Part shown: positions 26,884 to 35,974 of the stretch, piece after piece
How positions within the stretch are numbered: the first letter of the stretch is position 1
How the letters are laid out: every line of letters starts with the position of its first letter
Assembly (NCBI RefSeq): GCF_900176485.1
Contig: NZ_FWYD01000010.1
Span: forward strand, 1 to 64,000
DNA: 64,000 bases
Source of the DNA: Primorskyibacter flagellatus
GTDB lineage: Bacteria > Pseudomonadota > Alphaproteobacteria > Rhodobacterales > Rhodobacteraceae
Direction of reading: 5' to 3'
Position numbers and translations under genes: made by a program
Notes under the pieces: model-generated
Databases searched by the model: none
What the model saw: only the letters and a program-made list of their open reading frames with translations
What the model was told of the DNA's origin: nothing

Positions 26884-28377
26884 TCAACGCGAAACGCGGG
26901 TCGCCCGCCAGATCGCGCCCAAGCTGAGCAACACCAACAACACCAGCAGGGGACTATCGCCGGTGCGTGAATAAATCGTTGGCGGCAAGGCCGCAGGTAA
27001 CGCCGCATCGACATAGCCCGCCTGCCCCAATCCAAGGCTGGCCGTCATCCGCCCGCGCGCATCGAACACCGCAGACACACCGGTATTGGCGGCGCGCAGC
27101 AATGGCAGACCCTGCTCGATGGCGCGGAACCGCGCCTGAGCAAGATGTTGATAGGGCCCGGAATACTGACCGAACCACGCATCATTGGTCAGTTGCAGCA
27201 GAAAGCGCGGGCGGTCGGTGCCGCGCAGATCCTGCGGAAACACCGCCTCGTAACAGATCAGCGGCAGCGCTTGGCCCAGTTTGCCAAGATCAAGCAATCG
27301 CGGCCCCGGACCCGAGCCATAACTGCCGTCGACGCGTTGCGCCAAAGCCTCGATTCCGAGGTTCCGGAAAAGATCCGGAAAGGGCATGTATTCGCCAAAT
27401 GGCACGAGGTGATGCTTGTCGTAGATCTGCGTGACGGTGCCGCTGCCGTCCAGCACGATGGCGGAATTGTAGTAGGTGAAATCCTCTTCCCGCTGGAGGC
27501 CCAGCACAACCGGCACCGGCCCCGCCGCATCCGAGATGATCGCCAAAGCCTCATCGGCGTGGTTCAGCAATGTCGGCAGTGCGGTTTCGGACCAGACAAT
27601 CAGATCGGGACGCGGGTCCGATTCGGCGGCGGTGTAGTCCACCTGCCGGTTGAAGAAGGTCGGAATCTTGTCGGGGTTCCATTTTTCATGCTGGGCGGCG
27701 TTGGGCTGGATCAGGCGCACCACGGGCGCATCGGCATCCGGCGCGCGGCTGCCGCCCATCCAGGCCCCCGTTCCGATCAACGCCGCTGTCACCGCGCTAG
27801 CGATCAGCACCGTGCTTGCGCGCAAGGTTGCAAGCATCGCCGCGATGGTAAAGAGGACGAAGCTCAGTCCGTAAGTGCCGATGACAGCGGCCCATTGTAC
27901 GGCAGGCACCGGTGCCCATGCGTAGCCCGGCAACCCCCAGGGAAACCCGGTGAGGACCGTGCCGCGCGCCATCTCTGCCAGCGCCCAGAGCGGGACCAGC
28001 AGAAGCAGCCCGCCCCGAAAGCGATGCGCCAGCCAGAAGGGCAGCGCCCAGAACAGCGCGAGCCCGCCAGAGATACCCACCAATGCGAAGGGTGCCATCC
28101 ATCCGTCCCGCGCGGCGTCCACCATGAACGGTTCGGGAATCCAGCTAAGGGCGAGCGCGAAATATCCGGTCCCGAAGGCCCATCCGGTCCAGCCCGAGGC
28201 GCGCGCGGACTGGGCGGTTCGAAACAGAAAACACCCGCAAGCAAAGCATAGAATGGCGATGAACAGAATATCCCAAGGTGCCTGCCCCAACGCGGCCCCG
28301 GCACCAAGAGCGGCGGCAAGCGGCAGGTGCCAGAACCAACGATCCTGTCGCCCCACCCGCGCCGTCTGGTCAGCCAC
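26884..28377 (-). CDS. lnt: Apolipoprotein N-acyltransferase
   Basis: 497 residues. It adds the third acyl chain to lipoproteins in the inner membrane. Six or so N-terminal helices (LPLAAALGAGAALGQAPWD onward) precede the nitrilase-like periplasmic domain with catalytic Glu in VWSETALPTLL, Lys in YDKHHLVPFGEYMPF and Cys in LPLICYEAVFPQ. A C-terminal helix (SPLLVLLVLLSLGAIW) closes it. The best start is GTG at 28377, inside the last codons of corC, an eight-base overlap; the frame stays open upstream through corC but that part is not Lnt-like. It belongs to the miaB-to-trmB run. Confidence 0.93.
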   Translation of the reverse strand: MADQTARVGRQDRWFWHLPLAAALGAGAALGQAPWDILFIAILCFACGCFLFRTAQSARASGWTGWAFGTGYFALALSWIPEPFMVDAARDGWMAPFALVGISGGLALFWALPFWLAHRFRGGLLLLVPLWALAEMARGTVLTGFPWGLPGYAWAPVPAVQWAAVIGTYGLSFVLFTIAAMLATLRASTVLIASAVTAALIGTGAWMGGSRAPDADAPVVRLIQPNAAQHEKWNPDKIPTFFNRQVDYTAAESDPRPDLIVWSETALPTLLNHADEALAIISDAAGPVPVVLGLQREEDFTYYNSAIVLDGSGTVTQIYDKHHLVPFGEYMPFPDLFRNLGIEALAQRVDGSYGSGPGPRLLDLGKLGQALPLICYEAVFPQDLRGTDRPRFLLQLTNDAWFGQYSGPYQHLAQARFRAIEQGLPLLRAANTGVSAVFDARGRMTASLGLGQAGYVDAALPAALPPTIYSRTGDSPLLVLLVLLSLGAIWRATRVSR

Positions 28378-29326
28378 TTGCAGCCTGTTGTGAGGGCACA
28401 GCCGCTCTGCCCCCTTGCCCCACGGTCGCGCCCGGCAGACGCACGCGCAGACGCTTGATGCGGCGCGGATCGGCATCCACAACCTCGAATTCCGCGCCGG
28501 ACGGGTGCGGCACCATCTCGCCCCGCGCGGGCACATGGCCTGCCAGCACGAAAACCAGGCCGCCAAGCGTGTCGATCTCTTCACGGTCGATCTCTTCGCC
28601 ATCGGCCAGTTGCAGGTCGATCTCTGCCTCGAACTCTTCCAGCGGGGTCTTGGCCAGCGCCAGATAGCAGCCCGGCGTTTCGCGGGTCCAGTTCTGCCCC
28701 TCGTCGATGTCGTGTTCGTCCTCGATCTCGCCGATGACCTGTTCGATCAGATCCTCGATCGTGACCAGCCCGTCAACGCCGCCATATTCGTCGATCACCA
28801 GCGCCATATGTCTGCGTTCGGTCTGCATCTTGGTCAGCAACACGCCGATCGGCATCGACGGCGGCACAAACAACAACGGCCGCAGCATCGTGCCGAGATC
28901 GAATTCGGTGGTGTTGCCATTGAACCCGTGGCTGAGCGCGAGATCCTTGAGGTGCACCATGCCCACGGGCGTATCCAGCGTGCCGGAAAACGCCGGCAGA
29001 CGGGTCATTCCACTGTCGCGGAACACCTGCACCAGATCGCGTTTTTCGATTGTGTCGGGAACGGCAATGATGTCCGCCTTGGGGACCATAACGTCTTCGA
29101 CCCGCATCCGACGCAGATTGATCATGCCGCGCGAGAAAAGCACAGCACTGCCCGCGGGATCGGGGTCAGGCGCGTCTTCAGCAGTGTCGTTGGGGCTGAG
29201 CGCCCCGATAATGCGGCGGAATAATCCTTCCGGCCGGTCTTGTTGTTCTTCGTCCTGCGCGCTTTGCGCTGCGCTAGAACTGCCTTCTTCGTTGTCGTCC
29301 ATCATTCCTGTCCAGAGGCGGGCCAT
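28370..29326 (-). CDS. CBS-domain protein of the CorC/HlyC type
   Basis: 318 residues: an acidic N-terminus, a pair of CBS domains (about 75-200; INLRRMRVEDVMVPKADIIA starts the first, IDEYGGVDGLVTIEDLIEQV lies in the second) and the C-terminal CorC_HlyC domain (about 215-300). There are no membrane helices, as in CorC/YbeX rather than TlyC-type proteins with DUF21. Family members are linked to magnesium homeostasis and, with YbeY, to ribosome quality; the name hemolysin is historical. Its ATG overlaps the ybeY stop by one base (TGATG), so translation is coupled. A start a few codons later at MMDDNEEG is also possible. Confidence 0.88.
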   Translation of the reverse strand: MARLWTGMMDDNEEGSSSAAQSAQDEEQQDRPEGLFRRIIGALSPNDTAEDAPDPDPAGSAVLFSRGMINLRRMRVEDVMVPKADIIAVPDTIEKRDLVQVFRDSGMTRLPAFSGTLDTPVGMVHLKDLALSHGFNGNTTEFDLGTMLRPLLFVPPSMPIGVLLTKMQTERRHMALVIDEYGGVDGLVTIEDLIEQVIGEIEDEHDIDEGQNWTRETPGCYLALAKTPLEEFEAEIDLQLADGEEIDREEIDTLGGLVFVLAGHVPARGEMVPHPSGAEFEVVDADPRRIKRLRVRLPGATVGQGGRAAVPSQQAASG

Positions 29327-29832
29327 CAGACCCTGTCATCTTCCCTATATGGGTCAGGCAACCCCATGTTGCCAAGTATCTCGCGTTCCAGTGATTCCAT
29401 CAACGTGGCATCGCGGTCACGCACATGGTCATATCCCAGAAGGTGCAGAACACCATGCACGATAAGATGCGTCACATGATCGCTGAGCGATTTTCCGGCC
29501 TCGGACGCCTCGCGTGCGCAGGTGTCATAGGCGATGGCGATGTCGCCAAGTTCCGGGTCGGGGTCCGGGGCGGGCAGTTCCGGCGCGTCGCCGTCGGCCT
29601 CGGCACCGCGTTCGTCCGATGGCCAGCTCAGCACATTTGTCGGCTGCGGCTTGTCCCGGAAATCGGCGTTGAGCACGGCGATGCGGGCATCGTCGGTGGC
29701 CAGCAAGGCGATCTCGAATTCGGCTGGGTCCAGCATCAGCCGGGCAAGAGTTGCCTTCGCCGCCGCCTCGGCCAGCGCGGCAAGCCCGAGCGCCTGCCAG
29801 CGGTCATCCTCGATAATCGTGTCGGTCAGCAT
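29326..29832 (-). CDS. ybeY: Endoribonuclease YbeY
   Basis: About 168 residues. This metal-dependent RNase takes part in 16S rRNA 3'-end processing and ribosome quality control. The zinc motif HGVLHLLGYDH is intact, preceded by LNADFRDKPQPTNVLSWPSD and GDIAIAYDTCAREA. The start is uncertain: ATG at 29832 (MLTDTIIEDDRW) fits the family start, and another ATG at 29844 lies four codons upstream. It follows phoH by about 50 bp and overlaps corC, the conserved phoH-ybeY-corC-lnt order. Confidence 0.93.
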   Translation of the reverse strand: MLTDTIIEDDRWQALGLAALAEAAAKATLARLMLDPAEFEIALLATDDARIAVLNADFRDKPQPTNVLSWPSDERGAEADGDAPELPAPDPDPELGDIAIAYDTCAREASEAGKSLSDHVTHLIVHGVLHLLGYDHVRDRDATLMESLEREILGNMGLPDPYREDDRV

Positions 29833-29882
29833 TGTCTTGTCCATCCAGCCGGGGCATCTGCGCCATGATTGGCGCATTGCCC

Positions 29883-30866
29883 CTAGCCCTGAGAATCGCC
29901 CTCATAGGCCCTGATGATCGCGGCCACCAGCGGATGTCGCACAACATCCGCAGAGGTGAAGTAATTGAAGCCGATCTTCGGGATGTGGCTTAGCAGCCGT
30001 TCGGCATCGGCCAGACCGGAGGGCATGCCGCGCGGCAGGTCAACCTGCGTCCGGTCGCCGGTAATGACCATGCGGCTGCCTTCGCCCAGACGGGTCAGGA
30101 ACATCTTCATCTGCATGGTCGTGGCGTTCTGCGCCTCGTCCAGCACCACGAAGGCATTGGACAGCGTGCGCCCCCGCATGAAGGCCAGTGGCGCGATCTC
30201 GACGGTCTTTTCCTCCATCATCTTCGCCAATTGCTTGCCGGGCAGAAAGTCGTTCAGCGCGTCGTAAAGCGGCTGCATGTAGGGATCGACCTTGTCTTTC
30301 ATGTCGCCGGGCAGATAGCCCAGCTTTTCGCCCGCCTCGACAGCCGGGCGCGACAGGATGATCCGGTCAACCGCCCCCGAGATGAACAGGTTCACGCCCA
30401 CGGCCACGGCCAGATAGGTCTTACCGGTGCCCGCCGGGCCAATCCCGAAAGCCAGCTCATTGTTGAAGAGCGACCGGACATAGGCCTTTTGCGCGTCGGT
30501 GCGGGGTTCGATCAGCTTTTTGCGGGTCTTGATCTCGACCTTGCCGCCGGAGAACATCTCCATCTGTGCATCGGCACCGGGGGCTGTTTCTTCGGGCGCG
30601 TTCATGCGGAACTCGCGGTCAATATCGCCGGGATCGACGGTGCGTCCGGCCTCAAGCCGTTGATAAAGCGCATTGAGCACGTCTCGCGCCTCGATCTGGG
30701 CGCTTTCTTCCCCGAGAATAGCCAGCAGATTGCCACGGCGCACGATCTGCACATCAAGGCGCTTTTCGATATCGGCAAGGTTGCGGTCATATTCGCCGCA
30801 CAGGTCGATCAGCAATCGATTGTCGGGAAATTCAATCAGGACTTCGGTCAATGTGCCTGTATCCAC
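29883..30866 (-). CDS. PhoH family ATPase
   Basis: 327 residues. PhoH-like proteins are cytosolic P-loop ATPases thought to act in RNA metabolism with YbeY. A KH-like N-terminal segment (LIDLCGEYDRNLADIEKRLD) precedes the ATPase domain: Walker A GPAGTGKTYLAVAVG, LSRPAVEAGEKLGYLPGDM, Walker B VVLDEAQN and RMVITGDRTQVDLPRG. The most likely start is GTG at 30866, with GGAG six bases upstream; another GTG lies four codons earlier. It sits 213 bp behind miaB in the minus-strand run. Confidence 0.93.
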   Translation of the reverse strand: MDTGTLTEVLIEFPDNRLLIDLCGEYDRNLADIEKRLDVQIVRRGNLLAILGEESAQIEARDVLNALYQRLEAGRTVDPGDIDREFRMNAPEETAPGADAQMEMFSGGKVEIKTRKKLIEPRTDAQKAYVRSLFNNELAFGIGPAGTGKTYLAVAVGVNLFISGAVDRIILSRPAVEAGEKLGYLPGDMKDKVDPYMQPLYDALNDFLPGKQLAKMMEEKTVEIAPLAFMRGRTLSNAFVVLDEAQNATTMQMKMFLTRLGEGSRMVITGDRTQVDLPRGMPSGLADAERLLSHIPKIGFNYFTSADVVRHPLVAAIIRAYEGDSQG

Positions 30867-31079
30867 GCAATTCTCCACTGCTGCGAGTCACCATGATCGT
30901 GCCAACAGCTTGTGGGTAGCGCAAGCCTAACACGCAAAATGTGATGTATCTGACAGAGATATGACGGTTCTCTGTTCCGTTTGGGTGAAATGCCGCCCAT
31001 CAGGCGGGACAGGCGCTGTCGGCCACCCGCCTTGCGCCCCGCCATGCCGAAGCGTTGAAGCCTGCCGGTGCAAGCAACC

Positions 31080-32399
31080 TCAAATCAGCTGCCCGGACAG
31101 GGAATTTGTCCGGCTTTCAAGGATATGCACCCGCGCCATATCGCCCGGCGACACGCCGTCGGCGGTGACATGCACCGAATGCAGATATTCCGATTTGCCG
31201 ACCATCTGCCCTGCCTCGCGGCCGGGCTTTTCGAACAGCACGCTGACGTCGCGTCCAACCATGTCGTCCTGCAATTGCCGTTGCTGACGCGTCAGAAGCG
31301 CCTGCAAACGTTGCAAACGATCGTCCTTCTCATCCTCGGGCACTTGCGGGCGCTCTGCGGCGGGGGTGCCGGGGCGGGTCGAATATTTGAACGAATAGGC
31401 AGAGCCATAGCGGACGGCCTCGATCAGATCCAGCGTGGCCTGAAAATCCTCTTCAGTCTCTTCGGGAAAGCCGACGATGAAATCGCCGGAAATATGGATG
31501 TCGGGACGTACCTCGCGCAGCCGTTCGATGACGCGCAGATAGCTGGCGGCGGTGTGGCTGCGGTTCATCCGCTTGAGGATCTTGTCGGACCCGGCCTGCA
31601 CCGGCAGATGCAGGTAAGGCATCAGTTTTGGACAGTCGCCATGCGCTTCGATCAGCGCATCGTCCATGTCGTTGGGATGGCTGGTGGTAAAGCGGATGCG
31701 TTCCAGCCCATCGACGTCATTGAGCGCCCAGATCAACTGTGCAAGCCCCATATCGCCGTTCGGACCCGCACCGTGATAGGCGTTGACGTTCTGACCCAGC
31801 AACGTGATTTCGCGCACGCCACGTTCGACCAGATCGCGCGCTTCGGTCAAGACACGGTCCACGGGGCGGCTGACTTCTGCGCCGCGCGTATAGGGCACCA
31901 CGCAAAAGGCGCAGAACTTGTCGCAGCCTTCCTGCACGGTCAGAAACGCGGTGGGGCCACGCTTGGCCTTGGGCCGGGCGATCAGCTTGTCGAACTTGCC
32001 CTCTTCGGGGAAATCCGTATCCAGCGCCTTTTTGCCTTCACGGATCTTCGCCTCCATCTCGGGCAGGCGGTGATAGCTTTGCGGGCCAACAACCAGATCG
32101 ACCATCGGCTGACGGCGCATGATCTCTTCGCCCTCGGCTTGCGCCACACAGCCCGCCACACCGATCTTCAGATCGGGCTTGGCCACCTTCAGCCCCTTGT
32201 AGCGCCCAAGTTCGGAATAGACCTTCTCGGCTGCCTTTTCACGAATGTGACAAGTGTTGAGCAGGATCATGTCCGCGTCATCGGCCGTCTGCGTCTGGAC
32301 ATAGCCCTGCCCGCCCATGGCCTCGGCCATACGCTCGCTGTCATAGACATTCATCTGGCAGCCATAGGTCTTGATGAACAGTTTTTTCGGCGCGGTCAT
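31080..32399 (-). CDS. miaB: tRNA-2-methylthio-N6-dimethylallyladenosine synthase
   Basis: 439 residues. This radical SAM enzyme methylthiolates i6A37 in tRNAs that read UNN codons. The N-terminal UPF0004 domain has three cluster-binding Cys ([29 protein letters not shown]). The radical SAM CxxxCxxC is in [17 protein letters not shown], and the C-terminal TRAM domain (about 375-438) ends the protein. The start at [17 protein letters not shown] is the family start. It is divergent from the gene at 32512. Confidence 0.96.
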   Translation of the reverse strand: MTAPKKLFIKTYGCQMNVYDSERMAEAMGGQGYVQTQTADDADMILLNTCHIREKAAEKVYSELGRYKGLKVAKPDLKIGVAGCVAQAEGEEIMRRQPMVDLVVGPQSYHRLPEMEAKIREGKKALDTDFPEEGKFDKLIARPKAKRGPTAFLTVQEGCDKFCAFCVVPYTRGAEVSRPVDRVLTEARDLVERGVREITLLGQNVNAYHGAGPNGDMGLAQLIWALNDVDGLERIRFTTSHPNDMDDALIEAHGDCPKLMPYLHLPVQAGSDKILKRMNRSHTAASYLRVIERLREVRPDIHISGDFIVGFPEETEEDFQATLDLIEAVRYGSAYSFKYSTRPGTPAAERPQVPEDEKDDRLQRLQALLTRQQRQLQDDMVGRDVSVLFEKPGREAGQMVGKSEYLHSVHVTADGVSPGDMARVHILESRTNSLSGQLI

Positions 32400-32511
32400 G
32401 GCGCAATCCTCGCATGTCTCAGAGCGGCGGCATATCGCAAAATGGCGGTGGGTTGCAATGCATGGCGATATCACCGATTTTGCGTCAAACCTCAGAGGGG
32501 CGACAGACACG

Positions 32512-33378
32512 ATGATCTATCCGGGGCTATCGGCGTTTCTGGAAAAGGGCAAACCGGCGCTGGCAAAAGGACCGGTCGCGCTGGTCTTTTCCGAAGATGA
32601 TGTCGAGATTGAAAGCACCCTGCGCCACCAGCACAAGACAGGTTTCGCGGAAATCGTGGCCTTCATGCGCGAGGGGGCAACGCTGCCGCCCGATCTGGCG
32701 ACCACCGTGCATCAGGTCAGCTACGACATGGGCACCGAGGGCGCATTGACCAATGCCGTCAACGCCGTCATTGCCGCCGCCCCCGGCGTCTGGCTGCATT
32801 ACTGCTACAATGCCGAATATCTGTTTTTCCCGTTCTGCGAAAGCCGCACGATTGGCGAAATGCTCGGCTTTCATGCCGAGGAACGGCGCGACGCGATGCT
32901 GAGCACTGTTCTGGACCTTTATGCCGGCGATCTTGTGCAGAACCCCGATGCCGTATCGCTGGAGGATGCCTGGGTCGACATGTCGGGGTATTACGCTCTG
33001 GCGCGCAAGGATCCGATCAGCCATGAAGCCAAGGAGCGGCAACTCGATTTCTACGGCGGTCTGCGCTGGCGCTACGAAGAGCATGTCCCCCAGGGTCGTC
33101 GCCGCATTGACCGGATCTCGCTGTTTCGCGCCAAGCCGGGGCTGCTGCTGCGCGACGACCACACGTTCAACGACGAAGAGTTCAACACCTTCGCCTGTCC
33201 GTGGCATCACAACCTGACCTCGGTCATTGCCAGTTTTCGCACCGCGAAGGCGCTGAAACGCAACCCCGGCTCCACCTTCGAGATCCAGAATTTCCGCTGG
33301 CACAATTCGACGCAATTCAAGTGGAATTCACGTCAATTGCTTGATCTCGGACTGATGGAACCGGGTCAGTGGTTCTAA
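32512..33378 (+). CDS. Conserved protein with a glycosyltransferase 2-like N-terminus
   Basis: 288 residues. The N-terminal stretch [20 protein letters not shown] followed by [13 protein letters not shown] has the shape of the first strands of GT2-type (Glyco_tranf_2_4) domains, where an acidic residue follows the first strand. [20 protein letters not shown] may be the counterpart of the metal or acceptor region. The C-terminal half is rich in Trp, His and Arg ([37 protein letters not shown]). I do not see a complete DXD motif, so glycosyl transfer is only a suggestion. The gene is transcribed alone, divergent from miaB. Confidence 0.6.
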   Translation: MIYPGLSAFLEKGKPALAKGPVALVFSEDDVEIESTLRHQHKTGFAEIVAFMREGATLPPDLATTVHQVSYDMGTEGALTNAVNAVIAAAPGVWLHYCYNAEYLFFPFCESRTIGEMLGFHAEERRDAMLSTVLDLYAGDLVQNPDAVSLEDAWVDMSGYYALARKDPISHEAKERQLDFYGGLRWRYEEHVPQGRRRIDRISLFRAKPGLLLRDDHTFNDEEFNTFACPWHHNLTSVIASFRTAKALKRNPGSTFEIQNFRWHNSTQFKWNSRQLLDLGLMEPGQWF

Positions 33379-33462
33379 AGGAAAATCAATCCCATATCCC
33401 GCCGCGCTCCGGATGGCGCGCTGCCGTCCGAAGCAGGTTTTCCGAAGTCGCGCGACAACAGC

Positions 33463-33924
33463 TCACGGCAATTCAGGGACGGCCGTGAAAGCGATGCCTG
33501 CTTCGGCCAGCATGACCTCGGACACCTCAAAACTATGATCCAGCGCGCCGTCGTTTTCCGGACGGGCCGGGCTGACCACGCAGGCGATGCCGCTTTGGAT
33601 AATCGCGCGGGCGCAATCGGCGCAGGGAAACCGCGTGACATAGATCGTGCAGCCCTCCAGCGCCGCGCCGGACCGCGCAGCGTTGTAGATCGCGTTGCGC
33701 TCGGCATGTTCGACCCAGTGGAATTTCTCGCCACTGGCCCGGTCGAACCGCGCGTCCTCTGCCGCGGAAACCCCGCGCGGCAAGCCGTTATAACCGCTTG
33801 CGCGAACCTCGTGGCCCTGCCCCACGATCACCGCACCGACATGCCGGTCGCGATCTTCGGACCAGCTTGCCATCTCTCGGGCGAGCGCCACAAAGCGTGT
33901 GGCCCAGACGTCTTCATTAGCCAT
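33463..33924 (-). CDS. dCMP deaminase-like zinc protein
   Basis: 153 residues of the deoxycytidylate deaminase group of the cytidine deaminase fold. It probably converts dCMP to dUMP for dTTP synthesis. The zinc ligands are in HAERNAIYNAARSG (His, with the catalytic Glu) and RFPCADCARAIIQ (two Cys). The DRHVGAVIVG and GYNGLPRGV segments are typical of dCMP deaminases. AGGAGG lies eight bases before the ATG. It follows the catabolic operon by 28 bp in the same direction and might be read through from it, though a functional link is not apparent. Confidence 0.88.
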   Translation of the reverse strand: MANEDVWATRFVALAREMASWSEDRDRHVGAVIVGQGHEVRASGYNGLPRGVSAAEDARFDRASGEKFHWVEHAERNAIYNAARSGAALEGCTIYVTRFPCADCARAIIQSGIACVVSPARPENDGALDHSFEVSEVMLAEAGIAFTAVPELP

Positions 33925-33952
33925 GGGAAAGGCCTCCTGTTTATAGGGCGAT

Positions 33953-34828
33953 CTAGGCGACCGTCTCTTCTTCGGGGACCATGTGATCCAGTGCCGCGCG
34001 TTCCGGGTCGCTGAGTTTGGTGAAGGGCGGCACAGCGTTAGCCCAAAGCGGGTTGCCGGTGCGCCGCGTCACCAGATGCTTGACCGAAGGGATCAGCGGT
34101 CCGGCCGCGATGGCTGCGCGGATATTGCCGATCTGTTCCATCAGAGTGGGCGTGGCCTCGCCCTTCCAGACCCGCGCACAAAGCGGTGCAGACTGGTTGA
34201 CCGTGGCCGAGATGCAGCCGGCAAAGCCCGCCTCTGGCGCAACCGACAGGCTGGTTTCGGAACTGGGAAAGACAGCGAAACCCGGATGCGCCGTGACGAT
34301 CCGGCGGCAATAGTCCAGATCACCCGAGGAATCCTTGATCCCGTTGAACCGCTCCGGTGCCAGAGCGTGCAAACGGGCGATCACCTCTTCAGGGATCACA
34401 AAGCCGGTCATCTGCGGATAGTTGTAGAACCAGACCTTTATGGGGCGATCGCCCAAAGCCTCGTGCAGGGCCGTGTACCAGCGTACCAGCCCGTCCTCCG
34501 ATGGCGGCGTGTAATAATAGGGTGGCAGCACAAGCGCGACCGGATAGCCCAGATCATCCGCATGGATGGTCAGGGATATCGTTTCGGCCAGTGACGGCGT
34601 GCCGGTGCCGACCATAAGCCGGTCCAGATCCAGCCCGCGCGCCGCCCAAGCCATGATCTGACGGCGCGTGGCACTGTCAAAACTGTTTGCCTCGCCGGTC
34701 GAGCCCAGCACGTTCAGCCCGTCGCAGCCATTGGCCAGTGCCCAGCGTGCATGTTCCAGAAACAGCGTTTCCGAAGGCACCCCCGCCGCATCGACGGGGG
34801 TTGGCACGGCGGCAATGATACCTTGCAT
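33953..34828 (-). CDS. Dihydrodipicolinate synthase family aldolase/lyase
   Basis: 291 residues of the DapA/NanA TIM-barrel family of class I (Schiff-base) lyases. NVLGSTGEANSF corresponds to the carboxylate-binding GTTGE loop, the catalytic Tyr is in VWFYNYPQMTGF and the Schiff-base Lys in FNGIKDSSGDLDYC. True DapA is unlikely because the gene ends a catabolic operon and shows VLGSTGE and other departures. A retro-aldol cleavage or hydratase step on a 2-oxo acid product of the pathway is more probable. GGAGAC lies about four bases before the ATG, and the gap to the ferredoxin gene is 10 bp. Confidence 0.88.
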   Translation of the reverse strand: MQGIIAAVPTPVDAAGVPSETLFLEHARWALANGCDGLNVLGSTGEANSFDSATRRQIMAWAARGLDLDRLMVGTGTPSLAETISLTIHADDLGYPVALVLPPYYYTPPSEDGLVRWYTALHEALGDRPIKVWFYNYPQMTGFVIPEEVIARLHALAPERFNGIKDSSGDLDYCRRIVTAHPGFAVFPSSETSLSVAPEAGFAGCISATVNQSAPLCARVWKGEATPTLMEQIGNIRAAIAAGPLIPSVKHLVTRRTGNPLWANAVPPFTKLSDPERAALDHMVPEEETVA

Positions 34829-34838
34829 GAATGTCTCC

Positions 34839-35186
34839 TCAACTTTCCTGATCGGCAGGTTCGCGCCGGGCGTAATCTGCAAGTTTGGGGTGATCGGGTA
34901 CGGGCGGGTCGTCTTTGCGCCATCCGCCCGGTTCAACGATCTCGCCGTTTTCGTCCTCGAAAACCTCTCGGTTGATCTGGGCGAACACGGCGTTTTCGGC
35001 GTCCAACTCGTCGTCGTAACGGATTGCATCGACAGGGCAGATGGATTCGCACATGCCGCATTCAATGCATTCGGTCGGATGGATGTAGTACATCCGCTCG
35101 CCTTCGTAGATGCAGTCCACCGGGCAGGACGTGGTGCAAATCCCGTCCTTGATGTCGATGCATTGGTTCTGGATGACGAGTGCCAT
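34839..35186 (-). CDS. Ferredoxin with two iron-sulfur motifs
   Basis: 115 residues. Cysteines occur as NQCIDIKDGICTTSCPVDCI and then ECIECGMCESICPVDAI, the pattern of dicluster ferredoxins of the FdxA type (one cluster may be 3Fe-4S or 4Fe-4S). The second half is acidic (YDDELDAENAVFAQ, FEDENGEIVEPGG). It is an electron carrier in the cytosol. Its place between an enoyl-CoA hydratase and an aldolase gene, in an operon with an FAD oxidoreductase, suggests that it feeds or drains electrons for that enzyme. The ATG at 35186 has GGAGAC directly upstream. Confidence 0.9.
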   Translation of the reverse strand: MALVIQNQCIDIKDGICTTSCPVDCIYEGERMYYIHPTECIECGMCESICPVDAIRYDDELDAENAVFAQINREVFEDENGEIVEPGGWRKDDPPVPDHPKLADYARREPADQES

Positions 35187-35197
35187 GTCTCCTCCGG

Positions 35198-35974
35198 TTA
35201 TTTGCCCTGCCAAACAGGGGCGCGTTTTTCACGAAAGGCGCGAACGCCTTCTTCGGAATCCTCGGATTGCAGGGCCGTCACCAGCGCGGGGCGGCGCAGA
35301 TCGCGCGCCTCGGTCGGTGTCAGATGCGCGGTGTTGCGCAGCGTGTCCTTGATCGCGGCGACGGAAAGCGGCGCGCAGGACAGGATGTCCTGGACCCAGG
35401 CCGCAACCTCGGCATCCAGATCCGCCGCAGGCACCACCGCGTTGACCAGCCCGTAATGCGCGGCATCCGAGGCGCTGAGCATTCGGCCGGTCAGCATGAT
35501 GCCAGCGGCAATGTTGCGCGGGATCAGCCGTTGCAGCGCGACCATGCCGCCATCCAGCGGCAGCCGGCCGACCTTGGCTTCGGGCAGTCCGAATTTCGCG
35601 GACTCGGACGCGATGACGATATCCGCCCCCAGCACCATCTCGAACCCGCCCCCAAGGGCCAGGCCGTTCACACGCGCGATCACCGGCACGTTCAGCGTTT
35701 GCCGTAGGGCAATGCCGCCGAACCCGTTCGGGTTGGCCGCGGCCCAGTATTCCAGACCGCTATGGCCACCGCCGGCCTTCATGTCGGCACCGGCGCTGAA
35801 GGCGCGCTCTCCCGCACCGGTCAGCACGACGCAGCGAATATCATCGCGGGCCTCAACCTGCTGCCAGATGTCGTTGAGCGCCGCATCGGTGTCCGGATCG
35901 ACCGCGTTCATCCTGTCGGCGCGGTCGATGGTGACATAGGCGACGTGATCCTTGACGTCGAACAGGACGCTCAT
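35198..35974 (-). CDS. Enoyl-CoA hydratase/isomerase family protein
   Basis: 258 residues, the crotonase-fold size. The oxyanion-hole segments are AFSAGADMKAGG and NGLALGGGFEMVLGADIVIA; the Glu in GGGFEM and the Glu in LPEAKVGRLPLDGG occupy positions used in catalysis by hydratases. It likely hydrates or isomerises the CoA thioester made by the CoA-transferase next door. The ATG overlaps the stop of that gene by four bases (ATGA), so the two are translationally coupled. The exact acyl group cannot be read. Confidence 0.88.
   Translation of the reverse strand: MSVLFDVKDHVAYVTIDRADRMNAVDPDTDAALNDIWQQVEARDDIRCVVLTGAGERAFSAGADMKAGGGHSGLEYWAAANPNGFGGIALRQTLNVPVIARVNGLALGGGFEMVLGADIVIASESAKFGLPEAKVGRLPLDGGMVALQRLIPRNIAAGIMLTGRMLSASDAAHYGLVNAVVPAADLDAEVAAWVQDILSCAPLSVAAIKDTLRNTAHLTPTEARDLRRPALVTALQSEDSEEGVRAFREKRAPVWQGK

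Noticed and set aside
31068-32600. 510-codon plus-strand frame opposite miaB
   Set aside because: It covers the miaB gene in reverse; all MiaB cysteine motifs are intact on the minus strand.
33953-34828. Assignment as the biosynthetic DapA
   Set aside because: The gene closes a transporter and CoA-enzyme operon and departs from the DapA pattern at the GTTGE loop; only membership of the lyase family is supported.
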